Positions 1-9,485 of a stretch of DNA of 64,000 nucleotides are shown here, in pieces (positions within the stretch are counted from its first letter, which is position 1; each line of letters opens with the position of its first letter). The notes beneath the pieces were generated by a model that saw only the letters and a program-made list of their open reading frames with translations, did not search any database and was not told the DNA's origin. The DNA lies in assembly GCA_020637365.1 (NCBI GenBank), contig JACJWE010000001.1, positions 581,001 to 645,000 on the forward strand. Direction: 5' to 3'. Origin of the DNA: Acidimicrobiia bacterium. Lineage in GTDB: Bacteria > Actinomycetota > Acidimicrobiia > IMCC26256 > JAGNEX01. The position numbers were made by a program, and so were the translations under genes.

Positions 1-92
1 AACGCCTCGGTGTCCTAGAACGACCCGAGTATCCAAACGAAGCCGCTTCGCCGGAACCGGTTGAGCGGTGACACTAAGAAAGGCGCTCTGAC

Positions 93-653
93 ATGAGTGT
101 GTCCACGAACGATCTAAAAAACGGCATGGTGCTCGCCCTGGACACCCACCTGTTTCAGGTCATCGAGTTCCAACACGTGAAACCTGGCAAAGGTCCGGCG
201 TTCGTACGCACCAAGCTTCGCCGCCTTGATACAGGCGCCGTCATCGACCGCACATTCCGGGCTGACGAAAAGGTCGAACAGGCCATCGTCGACAAGCGCG
301 ATATGCAGTACTTGTACCGCGACGGCTCGAACCTCGTGTTCATGGACAACGAAACCTATGACCAGATCACCGTCCCCGAAGACGTGATCGGCAATGCTGC
401 GCTCTACCTGGTCGAAGGAGCGTCGCTGCAGCTGTCTCTACACGGGACCGACATCGTCGGTGTCGAACCTCCCGTATCGGTCGAATTGAACGTCGCTGAA
501 ACCGAACCAGGTATACAGGGCGACCGAGTTTCGGGTGCACGCAAACCTGCCACCCTCGAAACGGGGCTGGTCGTCCAAGTCCCGCTTTTTGTTGAAATCG
601 GTGACCGCATCAAAGTTGATACGCGAACCGGCGAGTACCAAACCCGAGTCTGA
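93..653 (+). CDS. efp: Elongation factor P
   Basis: Translation elongation factor P relieves ribosomes stalled at consecutive prolines by entering the E site. The 186-residue product has the normal family length: an N-terminal KOW-like domain followed by two OB domains. The domain I loop reads PGKGPAF at residues 31-37. The loop-tip lysine is K33, and the PGKGP form of this loop is known from actinobacterial EF-Ps that work without lysine modification. It is followed by nusB, a common actinobacterial order. The ATG is preceded by an AAGG-type ribosome binding site. Confidence 0.97.
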   Translation: MSVSTNDLKNGMVLALDTHLFQVIEFQHVKPGKGPAFVRTKLRRLDTGAVIDRTFRADEKVEQAIVDKRDMQYLYRDGSNLVFMDNETYDQITVPEDVIGNAALYLVEGASLQLSLHGTDIVGVEPPVSVELNVAETEPGIQGDRVSGARKPATLETGLVVQVPLFVEIGDRIKVDTRTGEYQTRV

Positions 654-733
654 GTATCTGAGGCGAGTCCTGATTCGCCCGTTGACACCCCTACGCCGAC
701 CTCACCTACACCGCGACGCAACGAGGACATCCC

Positions 734-1282
734 ATGAGGCGCGATTCCCGAGAGCGAGCATTGAGCCTGTGTTACGAGTCTGAGCTCAGATCTATGTCGG
801 CAGATGACGTGCTTGCCGAGCTCGCTGTCGCACCGGAACCGTACGCGGTTGAGCTGTTCCTCGGTGTCGAGCGGAACAAAGAGGAACTCGACGTGGTCAT
901 CGCTGAACACGCCAAGCGTTGGTCGGTCAGCCGGATGCCGGTCATCGACCGGAGCCTGCTTCGGTTGGCGACCTTTGAATTGCTGTACCAGCGCGAAGTC
1001 CCGGCCGCGGTCGTACTCGACGAAGCGGTGACCCTTGCCAAGCGGTTCTCGACCGAAGATTCGGGGCGTTTCGTCAACGGCGTGCTCGCGTCGGTCGCGG
1101 CCGAGACGAGACCGGCCGGAGAGATTAAGGTCAAGGCGGCTCCGGCCGATCAGAATTTTTCATTCACCAGTCCTGTGATGCGCTCCGACGCCCAGGAGGT
1201 CGAGGTGGTCGAATTCGACGATCCTGGACACGTCGACGACTCCGATAGCGACGCACATGTTGCGTCGCTCGACGTTCCTTAA
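734..1282 (+). CDS. nusB: Transcription antitermination factor NusB
   Basis: NusB binds boxA RNA with ribosomal protein S10 (NusE) and supports antitermination of rRNA transcription. Residues 1 to about 135 match the all-helical NusB fold: an RERALSLCYE start, VIDRSLLRLATFELLY in the middle and FVNGVLASVA near the end. Residues beyond about 135 form an acidic, low-complexity tail that is longer than in most NusB proteins (182 residues in total). It lies 80 bp behind efp, and clpS follows within 6 bp, so the three are probably co-transcribed. Confidence 0.95.
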   Translation: MRRDSRERALSLCYESELRSMSADDVLAELAVAPEPYAVELFLGVERNKEELDVVIAEHAKRWSVSRMPVIDRSLLRLATFELLYQREVPAAVVLDEAVTLAKRFSTEDSGRFVNGVLASVAAETRPAGEIKVKAAPADQNFSFTSPVMRSDAQEVEVVEFDDPGHVDDSDSDAHVASLDVP

Positions 1283-1287
1283 ACGAG

Positions 1288-1603
1288 ATGCCCCAGATGA
1301 CCGCTCAACCGCTCACCGAGGCGCCGGCCGGACGGCCAGAGATCGACGAGGAGGAGGTCGTCGAACACGACGCCGTGGGTGGTGATCGTCTGGGACGATC
1401 CGGTGAACTTGATGAGCTATGTGGTGTTGGTGTTTCAACGCCTCTTCGGCTATTCGGTTGAAAAGGCGACTCAGCTGATGTTGCAGGTTCACAACGATGG
1501 CAAAGCGGTGGTGTCGACCGGGTCGCGTGATCAGGCTGAACACGATGTGTTTCGGCTGCACGCCAAGGGCCTGTGGGCGACGATGCAAAAGGCCGACGAA
1601 TAG
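1288..1603 (+). CDS. clpS: ATP-dependent Clp protease adaptor ClpS (frameshift)
   Basis: ClpS delivers N-degron substrates to the ClpCP or ClpAP protease. The recognisable core runs from TPWVVIVWDDPVN through VFQRLFGYSVEKA to RLHAKGLWATMQKA and is typical of the family. The natural start is the ATG at 1288, whose frame encodes an acidic leader ending EEEVVEH. The core is in another frame, so one extra base is present near 1367-1372, where removing a G restores EH-TPWVV. A read error is more likely than gene loss. DUF2017 follows, the usual actinobacterial neighbour. Confidence 0.88.
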
Positions 1604-1611
1604 GGGACGCC

Positions 1612-2088
1612 ATGAGGATCTCTGAGAGTTCTCCTGGAACGATCCTGATCGAAGCTGATCAGGCGATGACCGCACACTGCCGGACGGTAGGACGGCTCGC
1701 AGAAATCGCGATCGCACCCGACGATATCGGCGAACCTTCTCGGCTCTATCCGCGGGCGTACCTCGACCCGGCCGAAGACATCCAAGAAGCCGTTTGGCAA
1801 CTCGGCAACCATGAGCGTCTTCGCGTTGAATTTTCCGAGGAACTCACCCGGTACACCGCGTCGCTCGATGTTCTAGAAGCCGACGGATGCGTCGAACTGC
1901 ACGGTGAAGATGCAGACGCTTGGATGACGGTGATGAACCTCACCCGCCTCAAGCTGCATCAAGACCTCGGCGTCACCGACGCTGACGTGGAGTCTGAGGA
2001 TGAAACCACGGTCGCTTACGCAATGCTCTACGCCTGGATGGGCGAGATATGTGATGTGTTGTGTCGGCTGATCGCGGGGCCGATGTAG
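1612..2088 (+). CDS. DUF2017 family protein
   Basis: A 158-residue protein of unknown function from the DUF2017 family, which in Actinomycetota normally sits directly behind clpS as here. The family assignment rests on the MRISESSPGTILIEAD start, the predicted helical body, the LTRLKLHQDLGV segment and the YAWMGEICDVLCRLI tail. The ATG at 1612 was chosen because it lies just after the clpS stop; an in-frame upstream start would overlap clpS. It is the last gene of the efp-nusB-clpS group and converges on the pentapeptide-repeat gene. Confidence 0.85.
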   Translation: MRISESSPGTILIEADQAMTAHCRTVGRLAEIAIAPDDIGEPSRLYPRAYLDPAEDIQEAVWQLGNHERLRVEFSEELTRYTASLDVLEADGCVELHGEDADAWMTVMNLTRLKLHQDLGVTDADVESEDETTVAYAMLYAWMGEICDVLCRLIAGPM

Positions 2089-2114
2089 CTGTCGTATCAG
2101 ACCTACCGGCGTCG

Positions 2115-5078
2115 CTAACCAGCCTCGGCGGCAGCGGCTGTGTGACGTTCGGCGATGCGCACACCTTCGGCGTCGGGTTCGACGCCTTCGGGCCAGCGCG
2201 TCGCGCTGTCGCTGAATGCACCCTCGAGGTCGGTCCCGCGCAGGTTCGCCCCGGCGAGATCGGCTCCGCGGACATCGGCGCCGCGCAGGTCGGCGCCGCG
2301 CAGGTCGGTCCCTTGGAGGTTTGCGCCTCGCAGCACCGCCCCCTGCAAGGACGCGCCGACCAACGCCGCTTCGCCCAAGTCGGCACCCTGAGCGTCAACC
2401 CCGGCAAGGTCCGCACCAGACAGTTCGGCCTGGGGAAGAATCGCGCCGCGCAGTGAGGCACCTGAGAGCATCGCCCCGTGCATATCGAGGGTGGGGGCGT
2501 AGACGCCGCCCATATCGCTATCGGTCAGGTCGACACCTGCCATACGGGCGCCTTCGAGTCGCACACCCCGCAAAAACGAACCTTTCGCTAAGACGCCGGT
2601 CAGGTCGACATCGATGAGGCGTGAGCCGCGCAGGTCGGTACCTTCCAGCGATGCTGACCTCAACGACGAACCCGACATGTCGACGCCACGCAGGGTCAAG
2701 CCGCTGAAGTCCACCAGGTTGAAGTCGATGCCTTGCAGGTTGGAGCGTTGCAACAAGGCGGCGCATTCTGCCTTGGACAGCGAGACACCCGTTTCTTCGG
2801 TTTGGGGGCCGATCTCAGAGAGGACGTCGCTGAGGGGTTTGGGGTTAATCGTCATCGGGTCGGCATTGGCGGTCTTGCCGCTATGTCCGGCCGGGGAGGA
2901 GACGCTGCCCGGTTGGGGAGCGGAGCGGTCGATCGATCTGGTGGCGGGAACTTCGGGCTGGGTCGTTGTGTTCAACTCGGCATCCTCGCTCGTGTGCTGA
3001 GATGCCTCACTCGGTGCTGTCGACATCGGTGCTCGCTCTCGGCTCGCTCGTTTTTCGTGCAGTTCTGCCACCGACGCAAGTCCGACGTCCTCGGTTTGGA
3101 CCTCGGTTGAGAAGTGGGACTCGTCTTCGTTGAGGGTCGCCTCCGGAAACACCGAAGCGGCTGGCGAATCAGATGATATTTGTTCCGATGCGTCCTCCGC
3201 AGGCGTATTGAAGACCAGGGCTTCGAGCTCGCCCATCTCGAACTTCGTGGAAGCGTCGACATCGCTGCTTACCGCGGGTTCAGCGCGGTCGTCGCCATCA
3301 TCAGCACCATCGTCGGTGTGTTGGAGGGTTGTTTCGGTATCTGACGCGCCCACGGTTTCCTGACTGGAGAACGCGGCGCCTGAGGTCGGCTGTGAGGCCC
3401 CGACCGAGGAATCGTTGGCGCTGTCAGCTTCAGTATCGGCGCTGTGCGTTTCGCGGGTCTCGTCGGCGGGTAGGACCGTCACATCGACGAGATCGGCAGG
3501 GTCTGATGCGGCGGGCTTGGTTGTGTGGGTCGGCTCGGCCTCGATCTCTGCCTGAGCCACCTCGCTTGCTTCGGTCCACGTGATCTCGGGCGGCTGATTT
3601 CAGGAACATGTCCAGAGGTGCCATCGTTGGACGAGAGATCGTCGCCAGCGTTGGCGAGTAGGTCACCGAGGACCCAAACGGTGACCCATTCGGAGCGAGA
3701 TTCAAAGAGGCTTCGGGGAGGTCAAAGGTCAACGAAGAGATCGGTAGCTCTGAGTCGTCGCCCGATGTTGAGTGATCGCTCGAAGTAACGCCGTCAGACG
3801 CGGCCTCGCCGTCGGTTGCGATCGTCCGTGCGTCCGTTTCGAGCTCGCCAGAAGTTGAGGCGTGGTCTTGTCCCGATGGTGCACCTTGTGCATCGTCGGT
3901 CGAGTCATCGTCGGCGTCGGTCGACCAGGTGCTCCCCTCGAGGCCGATGGGAACTCCCTCGAGCGGGCGCGCTGACTCAGAGTCCGCAGGCGCCGCCATC
4001 ATCGGGTCGGCCGTGGAGGCAGCAGACTCAGCAAAATCGCTGGAGTAGGCGTCTTCAGTGGGACCCTGGATGGCCCGTTCCAGACTGGACCAGGCAAGTC
4101 CGTCCGATGGTGCTTCGGCGTGGTTCTCAGATCCGCCGCCGACCGGTCCCGCGGCTGCGGCCTCATAGGCTCCCAGTTGAGGAACCACAGCGGCACCTTG
4201 GGTGTCAGCAATATGAGGGGCGGAGCCATCGACCGCGCTTTCTGCGGTCGGGTCGCCGTCGGCGGGAATTGCGCCTGTGTTGTCGGTCGTCTGATCGCCC
4301 GTCGAAGTTCGGGTGGTCATCTCTGGGATGAGGGTGCTGGGCATCGGGGATTCGTCTGCTGAACGTTCCGCGGATTCGGTGACGGCTTGTGATTCGCCGC
4401 CGGTAGCGCTCACCGTGGTGTCGCCGACGACGCGCAGAGCCCCAACCTCCACGTTGGTAGTGCGCGGTGAACGATCAGTGGGTCGTCATAGAGGTCGTCA
4501 TCGGTGTCCAACTCGGCCGTGCTCCACACGGCCTCTTCGGCGTGCTCAAAGTTGCCTGCAGCGATGGCTGCTGATCCTGTGTCGGTGGGCGTCGCAGCCG
4601 GGTCGTAGACCGGGATCTTCTCGTCCTGATGTGCAATGACCGGGTTCGAATCCGAAACGGTGCTGGTGGCAAGGTCAGTTTTGTGCTGGTCTGCGGCTGC
4701 CGTATCGGCGGCTTCAGAGCTGGCAGACCCTTGCGCTGCTTCGGTACCCCAGGGGGTGTCCAGGTCTGTGTGGCGTTCGTAGCGGGGGATCTCGACGACC
4801 CGGGGACGACTGCGCGGCCACCATCTCCAGGCCTGGACGCCGAGGGCGCCAATGCTGGCGCCGAGTACGGCTAGAAGGACCAGTCGAATCCATTTGATCG
4901 TGCCTTCAGCGGGGTTCTCGCCGAACGCGTCCCATTTCGCGATCCGATCGGGAAGGTCGCCCATGGTCCACAGCACCAGGAAGATCAAGATCCCGAGCGC
5001 GAGTATCAACGCGAGCCACCGCCCCCAGCGGTTACCGCTGGGGTAGACGGTGGTCATATGCGGTTCTTTTGAGTCCAT
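2115..5078 (-). CDS. Membrane-anchored pentapeptide-repeat protein (two frameshifts)
   Basis: Three overlapping reading frames join into one protein of about 990 residues. The N-terminus has two membrane segments (LALILALGILIFLVLW and a second near LVLLAVLGASIGALG). A very long acidic Ser/Thr/Glu/Asp-rich linker of about 600 residues follows. The C-terminal 200 residues are pentapeptide repeats of A(D/N)LxG type, which fold as a right-handed quadrilateral helix, ending in the common SATRWPEG cap. Continuity is broken near 4455-4475 (an HRALPTW frame continues as VEVGALRVVG) and near 3583-3600. The linker suggests the repeat domain is held at a distance from the membrane. No target can be named; DNA-gyrase-protecting repeats are one of several known roles of this fold. 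Confidence 0.78.
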
Positions 5079-5282
5079 GGTGCGAAGTCCAACCCCGTTG
5101 AATCGGCAAAGGTGGCGCGGAAGTTGCTCTGCCAGCCTGATGTCAAAAAATATTGAATTTGCAACGACTGTCGAGCGCAGTGCCTCAATGGTAGGGGCTG
5201 TTTAGCGCGGCCGTGAAGTCGCTTTTTTGACTCTAGAAACAACGGTTACAAAGTAATTCCATATGGGAAATTATCGTAACAA

Positions 5283-5573
5283 CTATTTGCTGGGATCTGT
5301 CGGGGACTTCAGCGCGACGACAGCACCTGTAACCATCAACAACATGCTGGCGGCCAGCATCCCGACCAGGCTGATGGTTCGAACCTCTGACGACACACCT
5401 GCCGCATCGCTCAGCAGCTCGGCGACGGGAGCGCACACCAACAGGCATGCCCCAGACAGGACGAGCCACGCCGAGACGGGGACACGGCTCGACCGGCCGT
5501 CGTCTTGATCGGGAGCATCGTTGTCGGGAGCACCGTCCCCGGGGGCATCGTCGTTTCGATCATCGTCGTGCAC
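5283..5573 (-). CDS. Small membrane protein of unknown function
   Basis: A 96-residue protein with an Asp-rich, soluble N-terminus of about 28 residues followed by two hydrophobic helices (VSAWLVLSGACLLVCAPVA and LVGMLAASMLLMVTGAVVAL) separated by a short loop. I do not recognise a family. It lies upstream of the pentapeptide-repeat gene on the same strand, about 200 bp away, and diverges from the TSUP transporter. The acidic head and codon pattern support a real gene, but no motif gives a function. Confidence 0.6.
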   Translation of the reverse strand: MHDDDRNDDAPGDGAPDNDAPDQDDGRSSRVPVSAWLVLSGACLLVCAPVAELLSDAAGVSSEVRTISLVGMLAASMLLMVTGAVVALKSPTDPSK

Positions 5574-5777
5574 GCGTCAGAGGTTAAAGATGCGGATTCG
5601 GGCGCGCACCTCAGAGCACTCGGCGCGACAAGACCTGAGGTGCTGGCCTCGCTCCGGACCGTGGCCGTGGGCGGGTCCGTCCTGTGGGGTCGCGGCGCGT
5701 GCTCGGCCGTCGAGTGCGACCTGGTCGGTGTTGTTCGCTGCTGGCGGATCACCGGAGTTTTGCAATGATCGACACCT

Positions 5778-6549
5778 ATGGATGTCGGGGTCGTCATCGG
5801 GTCGCTCATCGTCGGCTTCGTCGCAGGTGTTCTGTCCGGTCTGATGGGGGTGGGGGGAGCGGTTCTCACCACCCCAGGAATCCGGTTCTTGGGTGCGACG
5901 CCGATCGCTGCGGTCGGTTCGACGGTACCGGCGATCATCCCGGGCGCGATCGCTGGGGCCTGGCGCTTTTCGAAGGCAGGACTCGTCGACTGGCGCCTCG
6001 CTGGGACATGTGGAGTGTCGGGCAGCGTCTTTGCCTTCGGCGGCGCTTATGTCGCTGACCTGATCAACGCCCAATGGTTGATGCTGATGACAGCGGCCCT
6101 GGTGGCGGTGAGTGGTTGGCGACTTCTCGGTAGCCCCGAGCGGACCACCGACGACGACGCTGCCTATCTCGGAGTGTCGACGGTCGGGCTGGTCGCCGTT
6201 GGGGCGGCCGGAGGTTTTTTCGCCGGACTTTTTGGGGTTGGTGGCGGCATCGTGATGATCCCGTTGTTTACGGGGCCGTTGCGCATGCCGGCGCGTATCG
6301 CTGTCGCAACCAGTTTGGCGGCGGTGGCGATCTTCGCTGTCCCGTCACTGTTGGGGCACCTCTGGCTGGGGCCATATCGACTGGAACTACGCCGGTCCCT
6401 TGATGGTCGGCACCGTGCCGGGCGCACGCTTGGGGAGCGGGTTGACCATCGGGGCCGATGAGGGAGTTGTCCGCAAACGCCTCGCCTATCTGCTGCTCAT
6501 CGTTGCGGTCATCTATGGCGGGCGCGAGCTCGCGGAGATGCTCGGCTGA
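5778..6549 (+). CDS. TSUP (TauE/SafE) family membrane transporter (frameshift)
   Basis: A sulfite-exporter-like permease of the TauE/SafE family. It has the family's internal duplication: GLMGVGGAVLTTPG in the first half and GLFGVGGGIVMIPLF in the second, each inside hydrophobic segments. An open frame stops at 6461, but the true C-terminus lies in another frame from about 6372 (MVGTVPGARLGSGL, then LAYLLLIVAVIYGGRELAEML) and ends at 6549. One extra base at 6368-6375 explains this. Substrates of such proteins include sulfite, organosulfonates and other small anions; nothing here selects one. It ends about 70 bp before the pyrR leader. Confidence 0.85.
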
Positions 6550-6618
6550 ACAGGTGCTCGGGGGTGCCAGTTCCCAGCCAGCAAGGCGTCGTGGTACGTT
6601 GCCGGGGTCCGTCACGGA

Positions 6619-6632
6619 GGTCCAGAGAGGTC
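6619..6632 (+). promoter_or_regulatory. PyrR-binding RNA motif in the pyrR leader
   Basis: The leader reads GGTCCAGAGAGGTC, matching 12 of 14 positions of the known PyrR recognition consensus ARUCCNGNGAGGYU. The UCC and GGY arms can pair around an AGAGA loop. It sits about 17 bases before the pyrR ATG and only a few bases before the Shine-Dalgarno sequence (GGAGGT, 6638-6643). No terminator hairpin separates them. That layout suits translational repression by UMP-bound PyrR, as described in mycobacteria, rather than Bacillus-type attenuation. Confidence 0.7.
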
Positions 6633-6649
6633 TCTACGGAGGTAGATAC

Positions 6650-7249
6650 ATGAGCGATTCTCCCGCCGTCGAAACGGCGTTGGATTCAGAGCCCCAACTG
6701 CGGGTCAGCGTCTTTGACGCAGACGGTGTGCGGCGTGCGATCGTCCGCATCGCACACGAAATCATCGAGCAGAACCGGGGCGTCGGCGACGTTGTATTGA
6801 TGGGGTTGCATTCCCAGGGTTACCCCATCGCCCAACGCCTTGCGTTGGCGATCGACAGTATCGAAGGTGTCTCTCCGCCGGTGGGAGCCCTCGACGTCAC
6901 GTTCCACCGCGACGACGTGGCGATTCGCCGTGTGGTACCCGCTGGTCAGACGTTCGTGCCCGCCGATGTCACCGACCGAGTCGTCATTCTCGTCGACGAT
7001 GTGCTGTTTTCTGGTCGTACGGCCCGCGCTGCGCTCGATGCCGTCTTCGATCTCGGTCGGCCCCGGCGAATCGAGCTTGCGGTGATGGTCGACCGGGGAC
7101 ATCGCCAACTTCCCATCCGACCGGACTTCGTTGGCAAGAACCTGCCGACCCAGCCGGTCGAAGATGTTCGGGTCTACGTAGCCGCAGACGGCGATACCGC
7201 CGAAGACGATCGTGTTGAGATCTGGGGTCCAGCACGGGAGGGCGTATGA
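6650..7249 (+). CDS. pyrR: Bifunctional pyr operon regulator / uracil phosphoribosyltransferase PyrR
   Basis: PyrR binds pyr mRNA in response to UMP and also has uracil phosphoribosyltransferase activity. The PRPP-binding motif VILVDDVLFSGRTARAAL lies near residues 113-130, and the basic RNA-facing strands FHRDDVAIRR are typical. Length is 199 residues from the ATG at 6650, chosen for its GGAGGT site. A longer in-frame reading exists upstream but runs through the leader. The stop overlaps the pyrB ATG by 4 bp, so the gene heads the pyrimidine operon and probably regulates it through the motif at 6619-6632. Confidence 0.95.
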   Translation: MSDSPAVETALDSEPQLRVSVFDADGVRRAIVRIAHEIIEQNRGVGDVVLMGLHSQGYPIAQRLALAIDSIEGVSPPVGALDVTFHRDDVAIRRVVPAGQTFVPADVTDRVVILVDDVLFSGRTARAALDAVFDLGRPRRIELAVMVDRGHRQLPIRPDFVGKNLPTQPVEDVRVYVAADGDTAEDDRVEIWGPAREGV

Positions 7250-8163
7250 GTCGACACTTGCTCACGATCGACGACCTCACCCGCGGCGATATCGAGGACT
7301 ACCTCGACACCGCTGAGTCGCTCTCCGAACTGACATCTCGCCAGATCGGCAAGGTGCCGACGCTGCGTGGACGTACCGTCGCCACCCTCTTCTTTGAGAA
7401 CTCCACGCGAACTCGCTTGTCCTTTGAGACCGCTGCTCAGCGCCTCTCGGCCGATGTGATGACGTTCACCGCGTCGTCGTCGTCGGTGGCCAAAGGCGAG
7501 TCGCTGCGCGACACGGCACTGACGATTCAGGCGATGGGCGTCGACGCACTCGTCGTTCGCCATAGCTCCGCTGGCGCGCCAGCGCGCATCGCCGATTGGG
7601 TCGATGTGTCGGTGATCAACGGCGGCGACGGATGGCATCAGCATCCAACCCAAGCGCTCGGCGACCTGTTCACCCTGAGACGTCGGTTTGGGCAGATCGA
7701 CGGCTTGCGCACCGTCATCGTGGGCGACATTGCCCATTCCCGGGTCGCGCGATCCAATGTGGCGGCGTTCACCAAAATGGGTGCGACGGTGACCTTGGTC
7801 GCTCCGCACACATTGTTGCCACCCGCGGTTGAGACCTGGCCGGTCAACGTGTCAGAGGACCTCGACGCAGTCCTGCCCGACACCGACGTCGTCTATCTGT
7901 TGCGCATGCAGCTGGAACGCCAAAACTCGGCGTTTGTACCGTCGCTATCGGAATACGCCAATCGATTCGGACTCAGCGAGCGACGTGCCGCCATGTTGCA
8001 CGACGACGCGGTGATCATGCATCCAGGACCGATGAACCGCGGCGTCGAGATCGCCGACGTCGTCGCAAACATGGCCGAACCGGTCGTCACCCAACAGGTG
8101 ACCAGCGGGGTGGCGGTCCGAATGGCGGTTCTGCACCACCTGCTCGGAGGGACATCCCGATGA
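7246..8163 (+). CDS. pyrB: Aspartate carbamoyltransferase catalytic subunit
   Basis: Catalyses carbamoyl phosphate + L-aspartate to N-carbamoyl-L-aspartate, the first committed step of UMP synthesis. The carbamoyl-phosphate motif FENSTRTRLSFE is near residues 50-61, and HPTQALGDLFTL and HPGPMNRGVEI are the second and third family signatures. Length of 305 residues is normal for the unregulated catalytic chain, and no pyrI is present. It overlaps pyrR by 4 bp, and pyrC follows after 22 bp. Confidence 0.97.
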   Translation: MSRHLLTIDDLTRGDIEDYLDTAESLSELTSRQIGKVPTLRGRTVATLFFENSTRTRLSFETAAQRLSADVMTFTASSSSVAKGESLRDTALTIQAMGVDALVVRHSSAGAPARIADWVDVSVINGGDGWHQHPTQALGDLFTLRRRFGQIDGLRTVIVGDIAHSRVARSNVAAFTKMGATVTLVAPHTLLPPAVETWPVNVSEDLDAVLPDTDVVYLLRMQLERQNSAFVPSLSEYANRFGLSERRAAMLHDDAVIMHPGPMNRGVEIADVVANMAEPVVTQQVTSGVAVRMAVLHHLLGGTSR

Positions 8164-8185
8164 AGCTTCTCACAGGGTCAGTCCT

Positions 8186-9485
8186 ATGAGGTTGTTGCTC
8201 AAAGGCGGCACCGTTGTCGATCAGTCCGGTGCGCGGACCGTCGACGTCGCTGTTCACGACGGCACGATCGTCGAGATCGGTGAACGCATCACAGCAGATG
8301 GTGACACGACCGTTCTCGACGCGGTGGACTGCATCGTCTCGCCGGGTTTCGTCGACGTCCATGCCCATCTGCGTCAACCGGGCGGCGAGGCGGCCGAAAC
8401 CATCCTCACCGGTTCTCAGGCCGCAGCGCTTGGTGGCTACACCGCCGTCGTTGCGATGCCCAACACCCAACCAGCGACCGACAACACCGCCATCGTCGAT
8501 CGCGTTCGAACACTCGGCGCGGCCGGTCCGATCGACGTGTTCCCCTCAGCGGCGATCACCCGCGGCCGACAAGGTCAAGAGCTCGCACCGCTCGGAGCGC
8601 TCTACAACGGTGGCGTGCGCTTCTTCACCGATGACGGCGATTGTGTCGCGAGCGCGGTCATCATGCGACGTGCCCTCGAATATCTCGGAGGACTCAAAGG
8701 CGCTGTTCTCGCTCAACACGCGGAAGATCCAACCTTGGTGGCCGGGGGTCACATGCATGAAGGGGAGTGGAGTTCCCGGCTGGGGATCCCCGGACGTCCA
8801 GCCGCTGCGGAACACATCATCATCGCTCGTGATATCGAACTGCTGCGCGAGTTCCCCGGCGTCACCCTGCATTTCCAGCACGTCTCGACCGCCCGGTCTG
8901 TCGAACTCATCCGACAGGCCAAGGCCGACGGGCTTGCTGTGACCGCCGAGGCAACACCACATCACTTCACCTTGACCGATGAGTGCTGCGCAGGTTTTGA
9001 CCCGGTCTTCAAAGTGAATCCACCCCTGCGCACCGATACCGATCGAGAAGCGGTTCGGCTCGGCCTCGCCGATGGCACGATCGACGTCATCGCCACCGAC
9101 CATGCACCACATCCCACCCAGTCCAAAGACGAACCATTCGATGCAGCACCCCGGGATGCTCGGCCTTGAAACCGCCCTTGGCCTGGTCGTGAGTCAGTTG
9201 ATCAAACCCGGTTACCTCGACTGGTCGAGCGCACTGGCGGCGCTCAGCTGGCGGCCTGCTCACCTTGCGGGCATCGCCACCCACGGTCGACCGATCGCCG
9301 TTGGTGAACCGGCGAACTGCACGATCGTCGACCCCACCCAAACTTGGACGGTGCGCCCAGAACGTCTGGCGAGCATCGCTCGAAATACACCCTACGCAGG
9401 TTGGGAACTCACCGGTCGAGTGCTGCACACGATCGTCGATGGTGTTCCCGTCGTGACCAACGCAACCCTGGAGCAAACAACATGA
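8186..9485 (+). CDS. pyrC: Dihydroorotase (frameshift)
   Basis: Zinc amidohydrolase converting carbamoyl-aspartate to dihydroorotate. Metal-site motifs are visible: DVHAHLRQPG (N-terminal HxH), the HAED and FQHVSTARS histidines, and DVIATDHAPH with the catalytic aspartate. An open frame ends at 9169, but the C-terminus (GMLGLETALGLVVSQL through YAGWELTGRVLHTIVDG) continues in another frame to 9485. A 1-bp shift near 9146-9155, in a CCCC/GGG context, accounts for it. The restored protein of about 430 residues fits a type I dihydroorotase. The stop overlaps the carA ATG. Confidence 0.92.

Noticed and set aside
1..92. Tail of an upstream gene (frame ending TAG at 16-18)
   Set aside because: Five codons are too few to support a gene; left unannotated.
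2061..4639. Plus-strand open frames across the pentapeptide-repeat gene
   Set aside because: Antisense shadows of a repetitive GC-rich gene; only the minus-strand frames give a known fold.
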